Assembly (NCBI GenBank): GCA_905207705.1
Contig: CAJLMA010000001.1
Coordinates: 248,001-312,000, forward strand
Reading direction: 5' to 3'
From: an uncultured Prevotellaceae bacterium
GTDB lineage: Bacteria > Bacteroidota > Bacteroidia > Bacteroidales > Muribaculaceae
Length of the DNA: 64,000 nucleotides
Both the position numbers and the translations under genes were made by a program. The notes under the pieces were generated by a model, which had not been told where the DNA came from, did no database searches, and worked only from the letters and a program-made list of their open reading frames with translations. This document shows positions 28,120 to 36,115 of this stretch, one piece after another; positions within the stretch are counted from its first letter, which is position 1; every line of letters begins with the position of its first letter.

Positions 28120-28908
28120 TCACCAGTTCTTATCTGTCCGGCTGCGTGGACGCTCTTCTTTGGCTTTTTCCTCGTTTACACGTTGCTGCGTACTTTGTTC
28201 GGCATCCTGCATAGCTTTCAATATCTGGTCGATATTTTCCTGACTCATGCCCTGTTGCTGTTGTTGCTGGTTATTCTTTTGTTGCTGTTGCTGCTGTTGT
28301 TCTTGTTGATCCTTTTTATCCTGATTTTGCTGTTGTTGCTGTTGTTGTTTCTGCTGTTGCTGCTGTTGCTGCTGTTCTTGTTGATCTTTCTTGTCCTGAT
28401 TTTGCTGGTTTTGTTGTTGCTGCTGTTGCTGCAACATTTTTTGGGCAAGACGCAGATTTTCACGAGCAAAATCATCATCAGGGTTTCGCCTTAAGCTGTT
28501 TTTGTACATTTCAATACTTTGCTCATACTGCTTTTGATGGAAAGCTATATTACCAAGATTGTAATATGCTTTCGACACCAATTCATCATTGTTGGAAGTC
28601 TTCACGAGATTACCCAACAGGGTTGAAGCCTGCGACATGGGGTTGTTTGCATCCTTCGTGTCGCTCACGTTGGCTTGCTTCAACAATGTCGCAGCAAGAT
28701 TGAATGTAGCTATTTCCGAACTCGGATTGGCTTCAAGAGCCTTTTTGTATTCCACCTCGGCCTCGGCATAGCGCTTTTCTTCATAAAGGCTGTTACCACT
28801 CCTTATGTAATTTCGCTCGTCGCGAGTAGTATTGTCTTCGGCAAAAACAGCCACGGATGTCATCACGGCCATCACAAATGCCACGGCAATGACGCGCAAA
28901 GCTATCAT
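28120..28908 (-). CDS. batC: BatC: TPR protein with glutamine-rich tail
   Basis: TPR-containing exported protein of the Bat operon. Seen: signal peptide, TPRs (NSLYEEKRYAEAEVEYKKAL, AYYNLGNIAFHQKQYEQSIE), then a long Gln-rich low-complexity region with an imperfect duplication around NQDKKDQQEQ, and a charged tail ending RPRSRTDKNW. The ATG at 28908 follows the batB stop by one base and leaves a signal peptide; in-frame ATGs at 28932 and 28947 overlapping batB are also possible and give more positive charge ahead of the hydrophobic segment. Confidence 0.88.
   Translation of the reverse strand: MIALRVIAVAFVMAVMTSVAVFAEDNTTRDERNYIRSGNSLYEEKRYAEAEVEYKKALEANPSSEIATFNLAATLLKQANVSDTKDANNPMSQASTLLGNLVKTSNNDELVSKAYYNLGNIAFHQKQYEQSIEMYKNSLRRNPDDDFARENLRLAQKMLQQQQQQQNQQNQDKKDQQEQQQQQQQQKQQQQQQQNQDKKDQQEQQQQQQQKNNQQQQQQGMSQENIDQILKAMQDAEQSTQQRVNEEKAKEERPRSRTDKNW
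28252..28437 (-). repeat. Glutamine-codon low-complexity tract in batC
   Basis: CAG/CAA-rich coding repeat. A 34-bp block occurs at 28299-28332 and again, with a few changes, at 28374-28407, a period of 75 bp, so the tract grew by duplication. Its length is likely to vary between strains. Confidence 0.8.
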
Positions 28909-28909
28909 C

Positions 28910-29974
28910 TTACTTTTTATTCTCGATTCCATTCTTTTTGTTCTCATCTTTAGTAAAGAAATTAATCTTCTTCAACCATGAATTCTTGCGTTCCAAAACG
29001 AACATGTCGCCTACGAGAAATATAAGAGCCAGCCAAGCAAAAACCGGGAATTGCTCGCTATTTTGCGAATACACCACTTTTTGCAAATCCGACTTCGCCA
29101 ATTTTTTCAATTGATCGGACAATTGACCGGCAGCATTCCCGGCATTTCCCGAAACATATATGCCGTCACCGGCCTTGGCTATATCTTGAGCCATTTTTTC
29201 ATTCAGATAGGTTGTAACGACATTTCCCGAAGCATCCTTCATCCAAGCACCTCCACCCACAGGGATTGGTGCCCCTTTCGGTGAGCCCACTCCTATAACG
29301 TTGACTTGTATCCCTTTGGACGCAGCATCTTTAGCTACAGCAACGGCATCATCTTCATGGTTCTCTCCGTCGGTTATGACAATTACCGCCTTTTGCGATT
29401 TTTCATTGCCCGAAAAACTGTTCATAGCCAACTTTATAGCCGACCCGATTGCAGTTCCTTGAGTTGAAACCATATCTGTGCTGATGCTGCTTAAAAACAT
29501 TTTGGCCGAAGTAAAATCGGCAGTTATAGGCAATTGCGTGTAAGCATTTCCGGCAAATACGATAAGCCCTACTTTGTCATCGCCAAAGTTGTCAATTAAT
29601 CGTTCAAGCAACAACTTTGACCGTTGCAGACGGCTGACGCTTTTAGGATCGTCATTGGATGAAGCATTCATTGAATTGGATACATCCATTGCCACCATCA
29701 CCTCTATCCCATGCACCTTTACTGTCTGCTCTGTCGCTCCGGCCCGTGGCCGTGCAAGAATAATGATTATCATTGCCATCGCTATGAGTTGAAGCACCAG
29801 TTTTATTCCCGGCTTGTACTTTGACACATCGGGCATCAACGATGACAGTACATTCATGCGTCCGAAACTGTTCAGGTTCTTTACCCTTGAAACCCGCGCA
29901 AATATGTATAATGCCACTAATACCGGTATAAGCAGCAGTAAATACAAATATTCTGGATTAGCAAAACTAAACAT
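28910..29974 (-). CDS. batB: BatB: membrane-anchored VWA protein
   Basis: A 354-residue VWA protein. Seen: two N-terminal membrane segments (about 8-27 and 57-77), a VWA domain with a complete MIDAS (DVSNS, then TQGTAIGSA, then ITDGENHED), and a C-terminal membrane segment near residue 318-332. The metal site is intact, so ligand binding by the VWA domain is expected. Sits between batA (36-bp gap) and batC. Confidence 0.92.
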   Translation of the reverse strand: MFSFANPEYLYLLLLIPVLVALYIFARVSRVKNLNSFGRMNVLSSLMPDVSKYKPGIKLVLQLIAMAMIIIILARPRAGATEQTVKVHGIEVMVAMDVSNSMNASSNDDPKSVSRLQRSKLLLERLIDNFGDDKVGLIVFAGNAYTQLPITADFTSAKMFLSSISTDMVSTQGTAIGSAIKLAMNSFSGNEKSQKAVIVITDGENHEDDAVAVAKDAASKGIQVNVIGVGSPKGAPIPVGGGAWMKDASGNVVTTYLNEKMAQDIAKAGDGIYVSGNAGNAAGQLSDQLKKLAKSDLQKVVYSQNSEQFPVFAWLALIFLVGDMFVLERKNSWLKKINFFTKDENKKNGIENKK

Positions 29975-30010
29975 ACGACTGTATCGATATTAATCCTTAT
30001 TATTTTTTAG

Positions 30011-31006
30011 TTATGGGATGTTGCGTAACAATGTATATCTCACGACTTGGTCGGCCAATACAAGCACAAGCAACAATATTGCCCACGGCATGTAATTATC
30101 CTCGGTATGGCTGAAGCTCATGACATCCATACGAGTTTTTTCAAGCTGGTCTATTTCCTTGAATATGTCGTTCAATACATCCTCGTTAGTTGCCCTGAAA
30201 TATTTGCCACCGGTGCTGTCGGCAATCTGCCTCAATGTGGCTTCATCAATTACTACCGGCAGTTTTTGGTACTCCATCTTTCCGTAGTAGTTAACGCCCA
30301 CAGGGAACAAAGCCGTACCGTTGCTTCCGACACCTATCGTGTAAATTTTAATTCCATATTCCTTGGCAATTTCGGCTGCTGTAAGAGGAGCCACTACACC
30401 TGTATTGTTAGAACCATCAGTGAGTAATATTATGCTCTTTGACTTTGCTTTGCCATTTTTTATGCGGTTTATGGCAGTGGCAATTCCATCGCCTATCGCT
30501 GTTCCGTCTTCAAGTACACCTATCTTTATATCCTGCAAATAGTTCATCAATACCGTTTTATCAAGAGTGAGAGGCACCTGTGTAAAACTTTCTCCTGCAA
30601 ATATCACCACACCTATGTTATCGGTGGGACGACCCGATACAAATTGCATTGCCACATCCTTTGCAGCATTGAACCTGTCGGGATTGAAATCTCTTGCAAG
30701 CATACTTGTCGATACGTCCAAGGCAAGGACTATGTCGGTACCTTCGGTCTCGGTCGTCGACCAGCTGTCATGTGTTTGTGGACGGCACAATATCAATATC
30801 AGGCATCCTATTGCAGCCAGTTTCACGACAAACATGAAATGCTTCAAATACAGCTTCCACGAATTTCCAATCTTTGCAAAAGGCATTGTCGAAGAAACAA
30901 GCAATGTCGGATTGTTGTTTCGATGACGCTTTATATACCATATTACCAATGGTATATATATCAAGAACAACCACAAGTAGTTAGGGTTGGCAAGCTTTAT
31001 CATCAC
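30011..31006 (-). CDS. batA: BatA: membrane-anchored VWA protein
   Basis: A 331-residue VWA protein paired with BatB. Seen: N-terminal membrane segments (NYLWLFLIYIPLVIWYI and FVVKLAAIGCLILIL), a VWA domain with MIDAS residues (LDVSTSM, EDGTAIGDG, LTDGSNNTG), and a final membrane segment (MPWAILLLVLVLADQVV). Its start overlaps the stop of the upstream gene by 4 bp, showing tight operon coupling. Confidence 0.92.
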   Translation of the reverse strand: MMIKLANPNYLWLFLIYIPLVIWYIKRHRNNNPTLLVSSTMPFAKIGNSWKLYLKHFMFVVKLAAIGCLILILCRPQTHDSWSTTETEGTDIVLALDVSTSMLARDFNPDRFNAAKDVAMQFVSGRPTDNIGVVIFAGESFTQVPLTLDKTVLMNYLQDIKIGVLEDGTAIGDGIATAINRIKNGKAKSKSIILLTDGSNNTGVVAPLTAAEIAKEYGIKIYTIGVGSNGTALFPVGVNYYGKMEYQKLPVVIDEATLRQIADSTGGKYFRATNEDVLNDIFKEIDQLEKTRMDVMSFSHTEDNYMPWAILLLVLVLADQVVRYTLLRNIP

Positions 31007-32028
31007 TTCTTCCCTCCTTTCTCTCCTGCAACAGTTTTTTCTCCGGCATCTTTTGGCTTATCACCATTTTCCGCCTCTTCGGCAGGCTTCTCTACAGGCT
31101 TCGTTTCTTCCACAAACGTAACCGCACGCTGGTAAGCGACTTCATTGTCATCGGGCAGTGGCCTTACTTTGGCAAACTTTACGAAATCGGCCATTTCAAG
31201 TATTTTGCCCAACTGCTCGTTCACAGCCTTCGTCTCTTCATTCTTGCGCAGTATGGAAATAATCTGGCTTGATGTCATTTCCATAGCATTTATACTGAAA
31301 CGTCGGTCAATATAATTACGCAATATGTCGGTAAGAACTGTATAATACTCTTTCTCTTGTCCTGCCTGCCACAATTTTCTTCCCTTGAGTTCTTCAAGCT
31401 TTTGCATGGCTTCTTCATACGGCGGAACGATTTTCTTTTGAGGAATAAGAGGTATGCGGCCTTTCTTAATCCACTTGAAATATACAAGCAAACCTATAAC
31501 CACAATAGCAGCTATCAACAAATATACCCACCAGTAATCGGCAATGAAATCAGGCAGGAAATCAAGTAGATGGAAAGGTACTCCTTCCACATTTTTATAA
31601 TCATGCACATTGGTCAATGTGTCGACATTGACCGGCAGCACTTTCAAAGAAAGCTGTTCCGACTCGAAAGTGTCTTTCCCTACTACATATTGAAGGGGAG
31701 GCAATACATATACGCCGGAATCAAACGACTGCAGAATCCAGTCGCACTTTATTTGTATGCGATTATTGCCTATGTCGGCCGTGTCGGCTTGCAATCTGTG
31801 AATAATTTCGACAAATCGATTGAGAGTATCGGCATTCTCATTTACAAAAGCCCCGACAGCTCCTTTATCTTGCGATATTTCTATGTGCAGCGCCGTCTGT
31901 TTCCCCATCAAAAGCACCGTCGAATCGAGCTTTGTGTCAACCACTGTCGGACCAGCCACAATGGCACTTGGCGCAAACCACGCGACAATTGCGAGTATCA
32001 ATATATTTAGAATCCTATTCATCGTCAT
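31003..32028 (-). CDS. Bat-operon membrane protein of unknown function
   Basis: Placed between the DUF58 gene and batA. From the ATG at 32028 the protein has about 341 residues: signal peptide (ILNILILAIVAWFAPSAIVAG), a beta-rich periplasmic part, one membrane segment (YWWVYLLIAAIVVIGLLVYF, near residue 175), then a cytoplasmic helical domain and a Lys/Glu/Pro-rich tail. It resembles the DUF4381-type proteins found at this place in MoxR/Bat operons. Upstream in-frame starts (GTG 32064, ATG 32052) exist but would overlap or abut the DUF58 stop and spoil the signal peptide. Confidence 0.75.
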   Translation of the reverse strand: MTMNRILNILILAIVAWFAPSAIVAGPTVVDTKLDSTVLLMGKQTALHIEISQDKGAVGAFVNENADTLNRFVEIIHRLQADTADIGNNRIQIKCDWILQSFDSGVYVLPPLQYVVGKDTFESEQLSLKVLPVNVDTLTNVHDYKNVEGVPFHLLDFLPDFIADYWWVYLLIAAIVVIGLLVYFKWIKKGRIPLIPQKKIVPPYEEAMQKLEELKGRKLWQAGQEKEYYTVLTDILRNYIDRRFSINAMEMTSSQIISILRKNEETKAVNEQLGKILEMADFVKFAKVRPLPDDNEVAYQRAVTFVEETKPVEKPAEEAENGDKPKDAGEKTVAGEKGGKK

Positions 32029-32053
32029 AAATTTCGAGCAAATAAATATCATT

Positions 32054-32929
32054 TTACTTGACACCCCGCCGTTTAAACAAACCCATCAAAGCCTTGACAT
32101 AATCTTCATCGGTAGCAATCGAAACGATATCGACTGCACACCGCTGTGCAGTTTCATTCATATATAACTGGCGTTCATACCACCATTTGTTATATATCTT
32201 GCGAACATTGGATGAACTTGTATTAATCCAACGCTCGGCCCCCGACTCCGAATCGACAACCTTCATCAACCCGACGTTAGGCAACTGGGCTTCTCGCTTG
32301 TCATATACCTGGATTGCCGTCACGTCATGCTTATGATTGGCTATTGACAATGACTTGTAATAATCATTACCATCGATAAAATCCGAAATCAAGAATGTGG
32401 CACAACGTTTTTTTATGGCACTCGTCAAATATTCGAGCGCATTGTTTATGTTAGTTCCATTTTTTTCAGGAGTAAAATCAAGCAATTCTCTTATGACAAG
32501 CAATATGTGTTTTTTCCCTTTCTTGGGAGGAATAAACTTTTCTATCTTGTCGGTAAAGAATATCACTCCCACCTTGTCATTATTTTGAATGGCCGAAAAA
32601 GCAAGCGTGGCGGCAATTTCGGCTATCATGTCCTTTTTCTCCATGCCGACCGCACCAAAGTTTCGACTGCCCGACACATCGATGAGCAACATCAATGTCA
32701 ACTCGCGTTCCTCTTCATAAACTTTCACATACGGGCGATTTTGACGAGCCGTCACATTCCAATCAATATCGCGAATATCATCACCATATTGATATTCGCG
32801 AACTTCGGAGAATGTCATACCTCTGCCCTTGAATGCCGAATGATATTCGCCGGCAAAGATGTTTTGCGACAGTCCTCTCGTCTTTATTTCTATCTTGCGG
32901 ACTTTCTTTAATAATTCTAATGAATCCAT
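32054..32929 (-). CDS. DUF58 domain protein of the MoxR/Bat operon
   Basis: DUF58 proteins carry a VWA-like fold and accompany MoxR ATPases. Seen in 291 residues: the family start (VRKIEIKTRGLSQNIFAGEY), the hallmark GRGMTFSEVREYQYGDDIRDIDWNVTAR region around residues 35-60, and a VWA-like strand with LLIDVSGSRNFG. No signal peptide, so cytoplasmic. It follows moxR by 104 bp and precedes the DUF4381-like gene by about 25 bp. Confidence 0.93.
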   Translation of the reverse strand: MDSLELLKKVRKIEIKTRGLSQNIFAGEYHSAFKGRGMTFSEVREYQYGDDIRDIDWNVTARQNRPYVKVYEEERELTLMLLIDVSGSRNFGAVGMEKKDMIAEIAATLAFSAIQNNDKVGVIFFTDKIEKFIPPKKGKKHILLVIRELLDFTPEKNGTNINNALEYLTSAIKKRCATFLISDFIDGNDYYKSLSIANHKHDVTAIQVYDKREAQLPNVGLMKVVDSESGAERWINTSSSNVRKIYNKWWYERQLYMNETAQRCAVDIVSIATDEDYVKALMGLFKRRGVK

Positions 32930-33033
32930 CTTAAAGTGATAAGTTTATAAATGACGACTTCTTTCCAGTTCATCCGGTCAAGCCATGGCATGATGCGTAA
33001 AGCAAAAGCCCGGGGACGTGCAATATGCCCTAA

Positions 33034-34029
33034 TTAAGGCACTGCGACCTTATCGAGAATCTCGCTGATTATTTCGTCGGCGCTTATATTGTTGGCTTCA
33101 GCTTCATAAGACAAGCCTATGCGATGACGCAACACATCATGGCAAACGGCACGCACATCTTCAGGAATTACATAGCCACGCCCCTTCAAGAAGGCATAGG
33201 CACGGGAAGCCACTGCAAGGCTTATGGATGCACGCGGAGATGCTCCGAAGGCTATTATGCTTGTCAAGTCATTCAATCCGTAATCACCCGGGAAACGAGT
33301 TGCAAAAACGATGTCGACGATATATTTTTCTATCTTTTCATCGACATATATTTTTTGTACGATTGAACGCGTCTCAACGATGTCCTTTGTTGAAATCAAA
33401 GCCTGCACGGGCTTGCGGTTTTCCTTGATGTTCTGACGTATTATTTGTTTTTCTTCCTCCTTGTTTGGATAGCCTATCACGACTTTCATCAAGAACCTGT
33501 CCACTTGGGCTTCTGGCAATGGATAAGTACCTTCCTGCTCTATCGGGTTCTGTGTGGCAAGAACAAGGAACGGGTCGTCGAGCTTGAATGTCGTTTCCCC
33601 TATTGTCACTTGTCTTTCCTGCATGGCTTCAAGCAATGCACTTTGAACCTTGGCCGGAGCACGGTTTATTTCATCGGCGAGAACGAAATTTGCAAATACA
33701 GGGCCTTGTTTCACCTCGAAACGTTCTTTCTGCACGCTGTAAACCATTGTTCCCATCACGTCGGCAGGCAATAAGTCGGGAGTAAACTGTATTCTACTGT
33801 ATTTTGCGTCGATAAGCGAAGCCAGCGTCTTTATTGCCAATGTTTTTGCCAAGCCGGGAACACCTTCAAGCAGCACATGCCCATTGGCAAGAAGAGAGAT
33901 CAACAAAGAATTAATCAAGTGCTTTTGCCCCACAATGGTTTGATCCATTCCTTGCGTAATCATGTTGACAAAACTGCTTTTGCTTGCTATCAAGTCATTC
34001 AGTTCTCGAATATTAACCGATTCGTCCAT
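33034..34029 (-). CDS. MoxR-family AAA+ ATPase
   Basis: AAA+ chaperone-like ATPase heading the Bat operon. Seen in 331 residues: Walker A GVPGLAKTLAIKTL (about 55-68), Walker B VLADEINRAPAKVQSALLEAM, sensor 1 LATQNPIEQEGTYPLPEAQ, and the arginine-finger region VDRFLMKV. MoxR proteins act with VWA partners, here DUF58, BatA and BatB. First gene of the operon, with a -7 element 50 bp upstream. Confidence 0.95.
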   Translation of the reverse strand: MDESVNIRELNDLIASKSSFVNMITQGMDQTIVGQKHLINSLLISLLANGHVLLEGVPGLAKTLAIKTLASLIDAKYSRIQFTPDLLPADVMGTMVYSVQKERFEVKQGPVFANFVLADEINRAPAKVQSALLEAMQERQVTIGETTFKLDDPFLVLATQNPIEQEGTYPLPEAQVDRFLMKVVIGYPNKEEEKQIIRQNIKENRKPVQALISTKDIVETRSIVQKIYVDEKIEKYIVDIVFATRFPGDYGLNDLTSIIAFGASPRASISLAVASRAYAFLKGRGYVIPEDVRAVCHDVLRHRIGLSYEAEANNISADEIISEILDKVAVP

Positions 34030-34078
34030 AATGATTATGTATTATTATTATCTTAATTAGTGTCTCTTTTTTCACATG

Positions 34079-34086
34079 CAAAATTA
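34079..34086 (-). promoter_or_regulatory. -7 promoter element of the MoxR/Bat operon
   Basis: TAATTTTG on the minus strand, an exact TAnnTTTG match, 50 bp before the moxR ATG. A TTTG (complement of 34112-34115) lies upstream at 25 bp, slightly beyond the usual 19-21 bp spacing. Confidence 0.5.
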
Positions 34087-34250
34087 TTATTTTGAACACT
34101 AATAATATAGACAAATCGAGTTAATTTATAATATTTTAAGTTAGAAATGTTAAATCTTTTTACAATAAAAACATGCCATCTTTGCACTCCGCAACCACTA
34201 CATTGAGACACAGCGGTTAACCTTAACGACTCTTCACAGTCTATCGAAGT

Positions 34251-35543
34251 TTATTGCTCGTAGGGCTTCATTATTTCTGCGGCTTTTTCAATAGCAGCAT
34301 TCAAACTTTCAGGATTATTTTTATCTATGCCATATTTTTCGGCAGGAGGTATCACTACTACTGTACCTGGGGGAATTGCATTTGGATTTCCAAGAAAATC
34401 TTTATTTTCTTCGTAAATATATACCCAGAAATGATAATCACCATAATAGGTGCGCGACATGCTTGTCAGGAAACGGCTGCGGCTTATCGTGTCATATCTT
34501 AAAACTTGCGGCTCTTCTTTAACTTCAACAACCGCAGAATCAGCAGCGACATCTGTCGTGTCGACTTCTTCCGAAACACCATCAACAGCCAAAGCAACAG
34601 ATTCCGTCACATGCTTGCTCGAAGTCGTAGCATTGTTACTTGTAAACAACATATATACATACATGCCGATTCCGACTATCAAGAGCATTGTAATCGAACC
34701 ACACAAGAAACCTTTTGCAAAAGACTTTCTTTTTGAGCGATGCCGATAATGCCTTGAATATCTATAATACCTGCAATTGTCACAATCCGAGTCATCATCC
34801 TTATTAACAGAATCCTCATTTTCATCATCATGCTCATCGCTTCCGCATATCGACTCTTGCTCATCGCTTGTTTCAGAGTCACGCTCATCGTTTCCCTTCA
34901 ATTCATGCTCATTGTCATCGTGCTTGCTTTCTTCAATGACGGCATTGTCGTCAACTACAGGCAGACGTTGTTCATCGGTAGCGATTACTTCCCCTTCAGC
35001 ATTATCATTCGCATCCTCTTGTTCACTTCTTTTATTCTGGTTAAATGGTGGAGGAACAATTGCATCTTCCTTGACATCGGTAGCAATGGCAACATCCTTG
35101 TCAATCACAATTTCTTCCTTTTTTTCTGTTTCTGCACTATTGACATTAAAGGCAGTTTCGGCAATTTCCGGCTCAGCTTTATCATACGATGACAATTTGC
35201 GCAAGTCATCATCACTCAAATCATCGCTCAAGATTACCGTTTCAAAACTTGCAAATGGCGTGTTTATCGCATCGGCAAGGGACTTGTCGGGAGAAAAGCT
35301 CACCTTAACATGACCCGGAATCTGCATTTCCTCGCCAGTATTCACATTGACGCTCTTACGCTCGCCTACCTCAACCAGCTTAAACACTCCGAAATTCTTT
35401 ATTTTAACATTTTCTCCACGAGCTAAAGCATCTGTTATTGTAGCAAACAATTCCTTTAGGAACGCCTCACTCGTTCTCTTGGAAGTATTTGTTATCGTTG
35501 CAACTGCATCTACCAGTTCGGGGAATGTTATTTTCTTGTTCAT
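34251..35543 (-). CDS. HU DNA-binding domain fused to membrane segment and LysM-like domain
   Basis: A 430-residue composite protein. From the ATG at 35543: an HU/IHF DNA-binding domain (about 1-92, with NFGVFKLVEVGERKSVNVNTG), a long acidic Asp/Glu/Ser linker (about 95-265), a basic YRHRSKRKSF stretch, one membrane segment (about 282-302), then a C-terminal LysM-like domain (about 345-400, TYYGDYHFWVYIYEENK.. AIPPGTVVVIPP). This topology would let it touch DNA in the cytoplasm and peptidoglycan in the periplasm. I know of HU-LysM proteins in Bacteroidales but no settled function. The frame extends to 35624, without the conserved start. The small HU gene lies 88 bp upstream. Confidence 0.8.
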   Translation of the reverse strand: MNKKITFPELVDAVATITNTSKRTSEAFLKELFATITDALARGENVKIKNFGVFKLVEVGERKSVNVNTGEEMQIPGHVKVSFSPDKSLADAINTPFASFETVILSDDLSDDDLRKLSSYDKAEPEIAETAFNVNSAETEKKEEIVIDKDVAIATDVKEDAIVPPPFNQNKRSEQEDANDNAEGEVIATDEQRLPVVDDNAVIEESKHDDNEHELKGNDERDSETSDEQESICGSDEHDDENEDSVNKDDDSDCDNCRYYRYSRHYRHRSKRKSFAKGFLCGSITMLLIVGIGMYVYMLFTSNNATTSSKHVTESVALAVDGVSEEVDTTDVAADSAVVEVKEEPQVLRYDTISRSRFLTSMSRTYYGDYHFWVYIYEENKDFLGNPNAIPPGTVVVIPPAEKYGIDKNNPESLNAAIEKAAEIMKPYEQ

Positions 35544-35631
35544 TTTATAAAGGATTCCTGATAGTTTTGAAATAGTGTCGTGTTTTTTGTTTAAACGCCA
35601 ATGGATTAGACCGAAGTCATGCAACAGACAA

Positions 35632-35904
35632 TCAACGCAACTTGTTTTTCAACAATGCACTCGGTCTGAAAGACAAAGCAATCTTTGGAGGGACAAGCAT
35701 TCGTTTACCCGTAGAAGGATTCACCACTACACGCTCCAATTTCTTTTTAGCTTCAAATGTCCCGAATCCCGGCACGGCAATACTGTCAAGCTCGCCACAA
35801 CGGGTCTTGACCACCGATATGAATGCGTCTATAAGTTTGGCGATATCTTCAGTCTCTCGATTCATGCGTTTTGCCATCGTATCCAACAATGCTTTATTAT
35901 CCAT
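35632..35904 (-). CDS. HU-family DNA-binding protein
   Basis: A 90-residue HU/IHF protein that bends and compacts DNA. Seen: N-terminal helices (NKALLDTMAKRMNRETEDIAKLIDAFI), the GFGTFEAKKKLERVV beta region, the NPSTGKRM arm and the closing IALSFRPSALLKNKLR. It is a paralogue of the HU domain in the next gene. Two tandem promoters lie upstream. Confidence 0.9.
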   Translation of the reverse strand: MDNKALLDTMAKRMNRETEDIAKLIDAFISVVKTRCGELDSIAVPGFGTFEAKKKLERVVVNPSTGKRMLVPPKIALSFRPSALLKNKLR

Positions 35905-35928
35905 GCCTTCTAATAATTCATTACTTTA

Positions 35929-35960
35929 CAAAGATAGTGAAAGGTAAGTGCAATGACAAA
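35929..35960 (-). promoter_or_regulatory. Promoter P1 of the HU gene
   Basis: On the minus strand, TTTG (complement of 35957-35960), 20 bp, then TATCTTTG (complement of 35929-35936): a perfect -33/-7 pair 25 bp before the HU ATG. Confidence 0.65.
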
Positions 35961-36012
35961 AAAATGAACTTGTTCAATTTTTTGTATTGCCGAACCGCAT
36001 CCTATCTTATAC

Positions 36013-36043
36013 AAAGATATGAAAAGGTGAGCGCAGGACAAAC
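36013..36043 (-). promoter_or_regulatory. Promoter P2 of the HU gene (duplicated copy)
   Basis: A second TTTG (complement of 36040-36043), 19 bp, TATCTTTG (complement of 36013-36020), exactly 84 bp upstream of P1 and with similar flanks. It looks like a tandem duplication of the same promoter element. Confidence 0.55.
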
Positions 36044-36115
36044 AAAAACAACGTTTTTATGTTTGACGTTGCCGACACATATCTTATGGAAAGGCGACAA
36101 AAATTAAATACCAAT

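Noticed and set aside
28183..28494. Plus-strand open frame encoding a poly-leucine protein
   Set aside because: It is the antisense of the CAG/CAA glutamine tract of batC; low-complexity artefact.
34177..34184. CATCTTTG resembling a -7 element on the plus strand
   Set aside because: One base off consensus, no -33 and no plus-strand gene downstream.
34777..35313. 178-codon serine-rich plus-strand frame
   Set aside because: Antisense of the acidic linker of the HU-LysM gene; Ser-rich sequence is the complement of Asp/Glu codons.
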